Assembly: GCA_023409435.1 (NCBI GenBank)
Contig: JAEYHP010000059.1
Location: 1 to 14,568 of the forward strand
Reading direction: 5' to 3'
Length of the DNA: 14,568 nt
Origin: Bacillota bacterium
Lineage (GTDB): Bacteria > Bacillota > Clostridia > Christensenellales > CAG-138
Shown: one piece after another, positions 5,722-11,852 of the stretch
How the letters are laid out: each line of letters starts with the position of its first letter
Position numbering within the stretch: the first letter of the stretch is position 1
Notes under the pieces: model-generated
Told to the model about the DNA's origin: nothing
Seen by the model: only the letters and a program-made list of their open reading frames with translations
Database searches by the model: none
Made by a program: the position numbers and the translations under genes

Positions 5722-5730
5722 TGTTATAAT
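5722..5730 (+). promoter_or_regulatory. Extended -10 promoter for the acyltransferase gene
   Basis: TGTTATAAT (5722-5730) combines an upstream TG with a perfect TATAAT. No good -35 box is visible at the expected distance, because that position falls in the terminator hairpin just upstream. Confidence 0.45.
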
Positions 5731-5796
5731 CCTTATTATGATTCCCAGGCATCTATAAAATAACAAGTATGCTTACACATGGATAGGGTGGTGTAT

Positions 5797-6945
5797 ATGG
5801 ATACGTTGAAACTTTACAATACGGAGCGTCAAAATCGGTTGTACTATTTGGACAACCTGAAAATCTTTCTTACCTGCCTTGTAGTTGCCCATCACGCCTC
5901 GCAGGCTTACGGGCCGACCGGCGGCGAATGGGCTTACCATAATTCCAATGGTACCATCATGTGGCTGGGCAACTTTATGGCTGTAAACGCATCCTTTTTT
6001 ATGGGATTGTTTTTTATAATTTCCGGCTATTTTATCCCGGCGTCATTCCAAGGTCAAAAATTGGGCGCCTTCATCAAGAAAAAACTGGGGCGCTTGATGG
6101 TACCCGTCTTGATTCTTGTGGTCGCAATCGTTCCGCTCTATTTTTACTTTGCGGCCATGCTGCATGCGCCCATTCGCATCGGTTTTTTTGATTACTATTT
6201 TAATACTTACTGGAAGAACGACCTGATCTCCTACGAGCATGGATGGTATTTAGTGAATCTGTGCTTCTATAGTCTGATATACGCCTTGGCGGCGAAATTT
6301 ATAAAAAGACAACAAAGCAGGGCATTCCAAAGTTTTAAGATATACTATCTTTTCATACTGGCGGCTTTGATCGGTCTGATTTCTTATTTTGTCCGGCTTG
6401 TTTCCCCGATCGACAGATGGATTGATCTGTTTGGATTTATCGGCATGGAGCTGGCTCATGTCCCGCAGTACGTACTGTTTTTCCTGTTCGGAATAATTGC
6501 CTATAAACATGATTCTTTGAACGCAATACCAAAAAAGACGGGTTATATTCTGGCAGCTGCAGGCGCCATAATGGCATTGACGGTGTATTTGAGCGGCTTA
6601 AGCTTTATCAGGCCGTTCATAGATATCGTTTGGAAAGGCTGGGCTTTCTACGAATCCTTTATGGCTGTTTTTCTCTCCATCGGGTTGATCGTTGTTTTCA
6701 GGGAGTTCTGCAACCGGACGAACGCACTTTTTCGCATTTTGTCTCGGGGCGCGTTTGCAGCATATATCATCCATAATTTGTTCGTGGTAACCCTCCAGGT
6801 TTCCTTCGATTCTTCCCCTGTCAGTCCATGGGTAAGGTTCCTTTGCGTGAGCGTACTGTCCATTGTGTTTTCGTTTGCGGGGGCCTGCCTGTTCCTGCAG
6901 GTGAAATCTGCACGCAAGAGAAAAGTGAATAGCGCAACAGCCTGA
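5797..6945 (+). CDS. Membrane acyltransferase, acyltransferase-3 (OafA-like) family
   Basis: A 382-residue polytopic membrane protein of the acyltransferase-3 family, which transfers acetyl or other acyl groups to sugars, lipids or cell-wall glycans at the cytoplasmic membrane. Early residues RLYYLDNLKIFLTCLVVAHH lead into the first membrane segment with His32/His33, the conserved family histidine position. About ten hydrophobic segments follow, with basic loops such as KKKLGR and a lysine/arginine-rich tail. Start 5797 is preferred over 5779, because AGGGTGG (5785-5791) then serves as ribosome binding site. The gene is visibly more AT-rich in its third positions than the flanking operons, which may reflect membrane-protein codon demand or acquisition from elsewhere. 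The acyl donor and acceptor cannot be inferred. It stands alone between a terminator and the alaS promoter. Confidence 0.88.
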   Translation: MDTLKLYNTERQNRLYYLDNLKIFLTCLVVAHHASQAYGPTGGEWAYHNSNGTIMWLGNFMAVNASFFMGLFFIISGYFIPASFQGQKLGAFIKKKLGRLMVPVLILVVAIVPLYFYFAAMLHAPIRIGFFDYYFNTYWKNDLISYEHGWYLVNLCFYSLIYALAAKFIKRQQSRAFQSFKIYYLFILAALIGLISYFVRLVSPIDRWIDLFGFIGMELAHVPQYVLFFLFGIIAYKHDSLNAIPKKTGYILAAAGAIMALTVYLSGLSFIRPFIDIVWKGWAFYESFMAVFLSIGLIVVFREFCNRTNALFRILSRGAFAAYIIHNLFVVTLQVSFDSSPVSPWVRFLCVSVLSIVFSFAGACLFLQVKSARKRKVNSATA

Positions 6946-6965
6946 CATACGGGCGTGCAAAACGC

Positions 6966-6994
6966 TTGCGCTGCAAGGAAAAAGAGGGTAAAAT
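6966..6994 (+). promoter_or_regulatory. Promoter for alaS
   Basis: TTGCGC (6966-6971) is followed after 17 bp by TAAAAT (6989-6994). The expected start near 7001 places the hairpin at 7004-7025 at the very 5' end of the transcript. The -35 box is poor (TTG only). Confidence 0.45.
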
Positions 6995-7003
6995 CACATG
7001 GTA

Positions 7004-7030
7004 GCGGCCTGTCCTTTTTGGCCGCCTTTT
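7004..7030 (+). other. GC-rich hairpin in the alaS leader
   Basis: GCGGCC (7004-7009) pairs with GGCCGC (7020-7025) around a ten-base U-rich loop and is followed by CTTTT. It could be a weak terminator for the upstream acyltransferase gene, or a 5' leader hairpin of alaS if transcription starts near 7001. No T-box antiterminator elements are visible in the leader. Confidence 0.45.
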
Positions 7031-7080
7031 GAGAGTGCCTGCCGAAACTAGGCGGGTTATTAGAAAGGGGATTAATCTTC

Positions 7081-8880
7081 ATGCGGAACCTGACCTCCCG
7101 CGAGCTTCGTCAGTTATATCTGGATTTTTTTCGTGAAAAGGGGCATGCGGTGATTGATAGCGCCTCGCTGATACCGGAAAACGACCCGACTGTATTGTTT
7201 ACCACGGCCGGCATGCATCCTCTTGTTCCGTACCTGATGGGAGAAAAACACCCGGCGGGCACCCGACTGGTGGATGTGCAGAAATGCGTGCGCACCGGCG
7301 ATATCGACGAGGTGGGCGACACTTCCCACTGCACGTTCTTTGAAATGCTGGGCAACTGGTCCTTGGGCGATTATTTCAAACACGAAGCCATCGCGTTCTC
7401 CTGGGAGTTCCTTACCAGCGAAAACTGGCTGGGCATCCCTAAGGATAAACTCTTTTTCACCTGCTTTGAAGGGGATCATGACGCCCCGCGCGACACCGTC
7501 TCCCACGACAGGTGGGTGGAGATGGGCGTCGATCCTTCCCATATTTTTTATCTCCCAAAAAGGCACAACTGGTGGGGCCCCGCGGGCATGACCGGCCCCT
7601 GCGGCCCGGATACCGAAATGTTCTACGATACCGGCAAGCCCGCATGCTCTGACGACTGTTCGCCCGCGTGCAGCTGCGGCAAGTATCTGGAGATCTGGAA
7701 CGACGTGTTCATGGAATTCAACAAGGTAGGGGAGGGTCAGTTTGAGCCCCTTGCCCAGAAGAATGTGGACACCGGCATGGGCCTGGACCGCACCATCGCC
7801 ACGCTACAGGGCGTGGAAAGCGTATACGATACAGATGCGTTCACCGGCATCCTCTCCACCATCAGCCGCCTTTCCGGCAAGCAGTACCGGGATAGCGCTG
7901 AAACCACACGCGCGTTCCGCATCGTGGTCGACCATATCCGCTGCGCGGTGTTCATATTGGGCGACCACAGGGGCGTCACGCCGAGCAACGTGGATCAGGG
8001 CTATATTTTAAGGCGCCTCATCCGCCGCGCCATCCGTTTTTCCATGCAGTTGGATATCCCCGAAGGCGGCCTACTGGACGTGGCCCGGGCCGTGATCGCG
8101 CAGTATGGCGATTTCTATACCGAGCTTGCGCGCAACAGCGATAAAATCGTAAGCGAGCTTGAAAAGGAAGAGCAGCGCTTCGCGCGCACGCTCAAAAAGG
8201 GGATATCCGAGTTCGAGCGGCTCTCCTTAACGCTCACGGACGGGCGCATCAGCGGGCCGGACGCGTTCCGCCTGTATGATACGTTTGGGTTCCCGCTGGA
8301 GTTCACGCAGGAGCTTGCTTCTGAAAAAGGCTATGAGGTGGATGTGGAAGGCTATCACTTAGCCTTCGCGGAGCACCAGAAAAAGTCCCAGGCGGGCGCG
8401 GAGCAGCGCTTCAAGGGCGGCCTTGCTGACAACACCGAGGAGACCACAAAGCTCCATACCGCGACGCACCTGCTGCACACCGCTTTGCGCAAGGTGTTAA
8501 AGGACGATTCCGTAGCGCAGAAAGGCAGCAACATCACCGCCGAGCGCCTGCGGTTCGATTTTTCCTTTGCCCGCAAGATGACGCCGGAAGAAATCAAAGA
8601 GGTCGAAGACCTTGTAAACTCCGTCATCGAGGCGGATCTGCAGGTATCCTGCGACGAAATGACGGTGGAGGAAGCCAAGGCGCACGGCGCCATCGGTTTG
8701 TTTGAAAGCAAGTACGCCGAGCGCGTCAAAGTCTATACCATGGGCGATTTCTCCAAGGAAATCTGCGGCGGCCCGCATGTGACGCATACCGGCGCCTTAG
8801 GCCATTTTACCATCAAAAAGGAAGAAGCATCTTCCGCGGGTGTTAGGCGCATCAAGGCGGTACTGGGCGAAAAGGCATAA
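7081..8880 (+). CDS. alaS: Alanyl-tRNA synthetase, short form lacking the C-Ala region
   Basis: A 599-residue enzyme that charges tRNA-Ala. The class II catalytic core is intact, with HCTFFEMLGNWSLGDYFK (motif 2 region), a cysteine-rich insert CSDDCSPACSCG before EIWNDVFMEF, and DTGMGLDRT (motif 3 region). The tRNA-recognition part with QGYILRRLIRRAIR follows. The editing domain is complete for zinc ligands: His459 and His463 (HTATH), Cys562 and His566 (CGGPH). The protein stops right after SAGVRRIKAVLGEKA, the end of the editing domain. Usual bacterial AlaRS proteins are about 870-880 residues and continue with a coiled coil and the DHHA1/C-Ala domain. No continuation exists in any frame downstream; the next gene starts 24 nt later. 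AAAGGGG (7064-7070) is 10 nt upstream of the ATG. Confidence 0.93.
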   Translation: MRNLTSRELRQLYLDFFREKGHAVIDSASLIPENDPTVLFTTAGMHPLVPYLMGEKHPAGTRLVDVQKCVRTGDIDEVGDTSHCTFFEMLGNWSLGDYFKHEAIAFSWEFLTSENWLGIPKDKLFFTCFEGDHDAPRDTVSHDRWVEMGVDPSHIFYLPKRHNWWGPAGMTGPCGPDTEMFYDTGKPACSDDCSPACSCGKYLEIWNDVFMEFNKVGEGQFEPLAQKNVDTGMGLDRTIATLQGVESVYDTDAFTGILSTISRLSGKQYRDSAETTRAFRIVVDHIRCAVFILGDHRGVTPSNVDQGYILRRLIRRAIRFSMQLDIPEGGLLDVARAVIAQYGDFYTELARNSDKIVSELEKEEQRFARTLKKGISEFERLSLTLTDGRISGPDAFRLYDTFGFPLEFTQELASEKGYEVDVEGYHLAFAEHQKKSQAGAEQRFKGGLADNTEETTKLHTATHLLHTALRKVLKDDSVAQKGSNITAERLRFDFSFARKMTPEEIKEVEDLVNSVIEADLQVSCDEMTVEEAKAHGAIGLFESKYAERVKVYTMGDFSKEICGGPHVTHTGALGHFTIKKEEASSAGVRRIKAVLGEKA

Positions 8881-8904
8881 CAAAATGAACGCAAGGAGGG
8901 CCGC

Positions 8905-9606
8905 ATGAAGATTACGTACTTGGGCAACAGCGGGTTCGGGCTGGAGCGCGACGGCGGCCTCCTTGTGATCGACTGCTATGACCCGAAGAAGCATCCGCTG
9001 TTAACGGAAGAGTCTTTAAAAGACATGCGCTATGTAACCGCGCTCGTCAGCCATGCGCACTCTGACCATTACTCGCCGGATATCTGGAAGCTCGCAACCT
9101 CCAAATTTGCGGCGGGCTACGATGTTCCCGCGCCCTTGGGCGTACCCAAACTGCGCCCCGGGCAGACGGTGCTCCCCAACGACATGAAGGTGACCGCCTA
9201 CGGCAGCACGGATGAAGGTGTATCCTTCCATATCGTGTGGGACGGCGTATCCATATTCCACGCGGGTGATCTCAACGATTGGCACTGGCGGGACGAAGGG
9301 GGAGAGGAGTACGCGCGCGAGGCGGAAGTAAAGTTCCTCAAAGAGCTGGAAAAGATCAAGCAAAGCGTTTCCCACATAGACCTCGCGTTTTTCCCCGTAG
9401 ACCCGCGCATGGGCAGCGACTATTACCGCGGCACAATCCTGTTTTGCGAGGCCATGCAACCCGTACGGTTGGTGCCCATGCATTTCGGCCCCGCGTTCCG
9501 TCCCCCGGAAGCGTTCTTTCAGGAGATTGCCCCGCTCACCACATTGCTGTTGCCCCCCGCCGTGGACAAAAGCGTACTTTGCCCCATGTGCCGGGAAGGC
9601 AAATAA
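8905..9606 (+). CDS. UlaG-like metallo-beta-lactamase-fold hydrolase
   Basis: A 233-residue cytoplasmic MBL-fold protein. The metal motif HAHSDH (50-55) is perfect, and it is supported by His119 and Asp122 (HAGD) and His193 (PMHF), enough for a dinuclear metal site. Organisation and length resemble the UlaG-like, predicted metal-dependent hydrolase branch; the substrate is unknown. A CPMC pair (Cys226, Cys229) lies near the C terminus. AAGGAGGG (8893-8900) is directly before the ATG. It starts 24 nt after alaS and should be cotranscribed with it, then ends in a terminator shared with the convergent repressor gene. I see no basis to link it functionally to alanine charging. Confidence 0.9.
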   Translation: MKITYLGNSGFGLERDGGLLVIDCYDPKKHPLLTEESLKDMRYVTALVSHAHSDHYSPDIWKLATSKFAAGYDVPAPLGVPKLRPGQTVLPNDMKVTAYGSTDEGVSFHIVWDGVSIFHAGDLNDWHWRDEGGEEYAREAEVKFLKELEKIKQSVSHIDLAFFPVDPRMGSDYYRGTILFCEAMQPVRLVPMHFGPAFRPPEAFFQEIAPLTTLLLPPAVDKSVLCPMCREGK

Positions 9607-9630
9607 CAGCTCAAAACAATTAGCATAGAA

Positions 9631-9654
9631 AAAGCGCCGATTTTTCGGCGCTTT
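9631..9654. terminator. Bidirectional terminator between the hydrolase and repressor genes
   Basis: AAAGCGCCG (9631-9639) pairs with CGGCGCTTT (9646-9654) around six bases. On the plus strand the tail is TTTACTTCTTC. On the minus strand it is TTTTTCTATG. It therefore serves both convergent transcripts. Confidence 0.88.
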
Positions 9655-9669
9655 ACTTCTTCTATTGGT

Positions 9670-10266
9670 TTAGAACCCCCGGATTCGGACTTCCATCACC
9701 CGGCCGATAATCTGTACATCCCCGCTTGCAATCACCATTGGTTCGTAGTTCGGGTTGGCGGGATAGAGGATGAGCTGATTGCGCACCCACTTGACATGGC
9801 GCAGCACCACTTCATCGTTGATACGTACCACGGCGATCTGCCCGTTTTCAACTCTGGGCTGCAGGCGGACAAGCACGAGCGCGCCTTCCACGATATGCGC
9901 GTCCGTCATGCAATCCCCTTCAACTTCCATAAAGAAGAATTCGCCGTTTTGAATATCCGACGCGGGGACCGCAATGCGGTCCTCCACATTTTCTTCCGCC
10001 AGTATGGGCAAACCTGCATGTACCCGTCCAACCACCGGAATAGGTACCATGTTGAACCCAAACGCCGAAGAGGGCGAGGGTTCCCTTCCCAGCAAATAAT
10101 CCGTGCTTACGCTAAAAAGATCCGCAAGGCGTACGAGCATCTCCTGCGGAAGGGACGCCCTGCCGTTTTCATATTTGCAGATGGCGGCCTTTTGCACGCC
10201 CAGAAAATTACCCAGCATATCCTGCGTATAGCCGTTCTGTATGCGCAAATCCTTAATTCGGTTCAT
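9670..10266 (-). CDS. XRE/S24 LexA-like repressor with altered catalytic dyad
   Basis: A 198-residue transcription factor. The N-terminal XRE helix-turn-helix (1-60) contains GYTQDMLGNFLGVQKAAICKYENGR-type residues, and the C-terminal part (75-195) is the S24/LexA peptidase fold. The self-cleavage site Ala84-Gly85 (VHAGLP) is kept. The catalytic motif reads GDCM with Cys119 where GDSM is expected, and EVVLRHV with Arg156 where the catalytic Lys is expected. These numbers equal E. coli LexA Ala84/Gly85, Ser119 and Lys156. Start 10266 has AGGTGG just upstream (10271-10276) and gives the normal XRE beginning. An ATG at 10341 would lie upstream of the inferred transcription start near 10311. It is divergent from a small membrane protein gene and probably represses both promoters through the operators described. 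It is a DNA-binding repressor with good confidence; its inducing signal is unknown. Confidence 0.9.
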   Translation of the reverse strand: MNRIKDLRIQNGYTQDMLGNFLGVQKAAICKYENGRASLPQEMLVRLADLFSVSTDYLLGREPSPSSAFGFNMVPIPVVGRVHAGLPILAEENVEDRIAVPASDIQNGEFFFMEVEGDCMTDAHIVEGALVLVRLQPRVENGQIAVVRINDEVVLRHVKWVRNQLILYPANPNYEPMVIASGDVQIIGRVMEVRIRGF

Positions 10267-10317
10267 AACTCCACCTGCCTTTACATAATGAAACATGCGT
10301 GTTTTGTATCCGTTTCC

Positions 10318-10346
10318 ATTGTATCCTATATGGAAACCCAAAGCAA
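10318..10346 (-). promoter_or_regulatory. Promoter of the XRE/S24 repressor gene
   Basis: On the minus strand, TTGCTT (10346-10341) and TACAAT (10323-10318) are separated by exactly 17 bp. Transcription would start near 10311, about 45 nt before the repressor ATG. Operator O1 (10321-10337) covers nearly the whole spacer and the first half of the -10 box, predicting autorepression. Confidence 0.7.
10321..10337. promoter_or_regulatory. Operator O1 (GTATCC-N5-GGAAAC)
   Basis: GTATCCTATATGGAAAC is a 17-bp dyad sharing its half-sites with O2 and O3. It overlaps the repressor promoter. Two extra half-sites, GTATCC (10306-10311) and GTTTCC (10312-10317), sit back to back next to it, around the expected transcription start. 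Binding by the adjacent XRE/S24 protein is inferred from position. Confidence 0.75.
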
Positions 10347-10389
10347 GCCATATTACCGCCTCACTTAGTAACTTTTTCTAAAATTGCGC

Positions 10390-10418
10390 TTGACGGTTTC
10401 CAATATGGATACTATAAT
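10390..10418 (+). promoter_or_regulatory. Divergent promoter with operator O2 in its spacer
   Basis: TTGACG (10390-10395) and a perfect TATAAT (10413-10418) are separated by 17 bp. The entire spacer is operator O2, GTTTCCAATATGGATAC (10396-10412), with the same GTWTCC-N5-GGAWAC design as O1 and O3. A repressor bound here must exclude RNA polymerase. Transcription would start near 10425 and run toward the small membrane protein gene at 10577. Confidence 0.8.
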
Positions 10419-10445
10419 AAAAATATGCCAAGGGACGGGCGTTGC

Positions 10446-10619
10446 ATGGAAACAAAATGGTTAAAATGCTCTTTTGATATGAGCGTGCTTTATCGAAATG
10501 CTTCCATTATTTCAATCGCACGTTTTTTATTTCAAATAATGTTTCCTGTTTGGAAACTTATGAGGAGGATGTTTTTATGGCCGGCATTTTATTGTGCTTC
10601 GTTCTCCCCGGGATACTGA
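10446..10619 (+). CDS. Candidate small ORF in the leader, doubtful
   Basis: An in-frame ATG at 10446 opens a 57-residue frame with a hydrophobic middle (ASIISIARFLFQIMF) and a K/R cluster. AAGGGA at 10430-10435 is about 10 nt upstream. It lies on the transcript predicted from the O2 promoter. It overlaps the start of the 10577 gene in another frame, so both cannot be conserved freely over 10577-10619. It may be only leader sequence. Confidence 0.2.
   Translation: METKWLKCSFDMSVLYRNASIISIARFLFQIMFPVWKLMRRMFLWPAFYCASFSPGY
10541..10557. promoter_or_regulatory. Operator O3 (GTTTCC-N5-GGAAAC)
   Basis: GTTTCCTGTTTGGAAAC is a perfect 6-bp dyad with a five-base spacer, the most symmetrical of the three sites. 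It ends 4 bp before the GAGGAGG ribosome binding site of the small membrane protein. It could act as a roadblock to transcription from the O2 promoter or control a second promoter (AATAAT at 10535-10540, with no good -35). Confidence 0.72.
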
Positions 10620-10771
10620 TCGGCCTGCTGTTGGGGGAAGGCGTACAAGCTGCAAAGAAAAAGGCACGCATTTTGGAAAAAAAGCGTGCCCGTGAAAGCC
10701 GTCGTCAGTTATACGTCCACGATATGCGGAGCGACGCCTACTGTGCGCTCCCGGTTAAGCGCGCGGCGTAG
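10577..10771 (+). CDS. Small single-pass membrane protein, probable target of the adjacent repressor
   Basis: A 64-residue protein that I do not recognise. Residues 2-21 are a strongly hydrophobic segment (AGILLCFVLPGILIGLLLG), followed by the basic stretch KKKARILEKKRARESRR (27-43) and a mixed tail with one Cys. This suggests a membrane anchor with a positively charged cytoplasmic domain. GAGGAGG (10562-10568) precedes the ATG by 8 nt, a very strong site; an in-frame TTG at 10550 lies inside operator O3 and is rejected as start. It is divergent from the XRE/S24 repressor and preceded by O2 and O3. In B. subtilis, lexA is divergent from yneA, a membrane-anchored division inhibitor, so the layout is analogous, but no sequence similarity is claimed. 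Its stop abuts the stop of the convergent gene. Confidence 0.75.
   Translation: MAGILLCFVLPGILIGLLLGEGVQAAKKKARILEKKRARESRRQLYVHDMRSDAYCALPVKRAA
10652..10690 (-). terminator. Minus-strand terminator embedded in the small membrane protein gene
   Basis: On the minus strand GGCACGC (10690-10684) pairs with GCGTGCC (10669-10663) around 14 bases and is followed by TTTTTCTTT. It is a plausible rho-independent terminator for the substrate-binding-protein transcript, about 80 nt beyond that gene's stop. It lies wholly within the coding region of the convergent small gene, whose Lys/Arg-rich segment it encodes. Confidence 0.7.
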
Positions 10772-11761
10772 TTACTTCATTGCCTTTTCCGCTAAGGTAT
10801 TATCGACCAGCTCCGCAAACGGCACCTTGGCTTTTAGCTCGCCCGCGGAGTCGATGATTGTGAGCATGCGCTCAAAATCCTTTTCCTCCATAGTGGGCAC
10901 GTCTTTCCAGGAATCCGTTGCCCGGTAGTTGTACGCCACCGAGGTCAGCACCTCCAGGCTTGCGTCCGGGAAGAAGGGCTGTATGGCTTTCGCTACCTCT
11001 TCGTCGGTTGCTGTCATGACCCATTTTTGCGCCTTATAGATCGCGCGGAGGAAGCTTTCCACGAACGCAGGGTCATCCTTCAAAGTCTGCGGACTGACCA
11101 TGTATGTGGTATACGGCACCTCACCGGAGGCTTCGCCTACGCTGGCTACAATGTAGCCTTTGCCTGCAAGCACAAACGTGGAAGCGACGGGTTCAAACAG
11201 CGTCACATAGTCGCCCGTGCCGCCTTCAAACGCGCCGCCCATAAGGTTAAACTGTATGTTGTCTATTACGGTAACGTCCGTGCCCGGCGTTAACCCATGA
11301 TCCTTAAGCACATAGAGGAGCGCCATAATCGGCATGCCGCCTTTTCTGCCTCCGATGATTGTTTTGCCCTTGAGGCTTTCCCACTTGAAATCCGGCTCTT
11401 CCGTACGGCCTACAAGAAAAGAGCCATCCCGTTTGGTCAGTTGCCCAACGATTATTGGATGGTCCTCTTTGCCTTCATTGTACACATATACGCCGGTTTC
11501 CGGCCCCATCAGCCCGATATCCGCCTGGCCGGAAAGCAGCGCCGTCATGGTTTTGTCCGAGCCGCCTCCGGTGGTGATTTCAACTTCCAACCCTTCTTCT
11601 GCAAAGTATCCGTTGGCCGCAGCCACGTATTGCGGCGCATAGAATACCGAGCGCGTCACCTCATTGAGGCGTACCTTCCGGATTTCCTGTTCCTTTGCGC
11701 AACCCGCAAAGGCAAGGCAGACGATAACGGTAAGCAACAGCAGAGCAACAAGCCGTTTCAT
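10772..11761 (-). CDS. ABC transporter substrate-binding lipoprotein (NMT1/SsuA-like)
   Basis: A 329-residue periplasmic-binding-type protein. The signal peptide ends in the lipobox AFAGC with Cys21, so it is anchored outside the membrane as a lipoprotein. The mature part has the NMT1/SsuA/ThiY pattern: VRLNEVTRSVFYAPQYVAAANGYFAEEGLEVEI-like opening, ALLSGQADIGLMGPE, then LKGKTIIGGRKGGMP. Relatives bind thiamine precursors, sulfonates or other small molecules. No permease or ATPase gene is in the window, so the protein is an orphan here. GGAGGTGG (11768-11775) is 6 nt upstream of the ATG. It lies 91 nt downstream of bioY on the same strand with no terminator between them, suggesting a joint BirA-regulated unit and perhaps a biotin-related ligand. 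That ligand is a guess. Confidence 0.88.
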   Translation of the reverse strand: MKRLVALLLLTVIVCLAFAGCAKEQEIRKVRLNEVTRSVFYAPQYVAAANGYFAEEGLEVEITTGGGSDKTMTALLSGQADIGLMGPETGVYVYNEGKEDHPIIVGQLTKRDGSFLVGRTEEPDFKWESLKGKTIIGGRKGGMPIMALLYVLKDHGLTPGTDVTVIDNIQFNLMGGAFEGGTGDYVTLFEPVASTFVLAGKGYIVASVGEASGEVPYTTYMVSPQTLKDDPAFVESFLRAIYKAQKWVMTATDEEVAKAIQPFFPDASLEVLTSVAYNYRATDSWKDVPTMEEKDFERMLTIIDSAGELKAKVPFAELVDNTLAEKAMK

Positions 11762-11852
11762 GCAAAGCCACCTCCATATTGTCGAACTTGACTATGGATA
11801 TGGTATGCTGCATGAACTTTTTTCGTGAGAGGGTCTCTCCGCTCGGGCCGAA

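Noticed and set aside
6946..7080. T-box or other amino-acid-responsive leader before alaS.
   Set aside because: The leader is too short for a T-box and I see no specifier loop or T-box consensus.
9670..10341. Calling the repressor canonical LexA (lexA).
   Set aside because: The DNA-binding domain is XRE type, not the LexA winged helix, the catalytic dyad is altered, and the operator is not the known Firmicute LexA box.
9796..10368. 190-codon plus-strand frame opposite the repressor gene.
   Set aside because: It is the antisense shadow of a clearly recognisable XRE/S24 protein and runs across the repressor promoter and operators.
10299..10619. 106-codon plus-strand frame spanning the operators.
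   Set aside because: It starts upstream of the O2 promoter and runs through promoter and operator elements; only the part from 10446 is kept as a doubtful small ORF.
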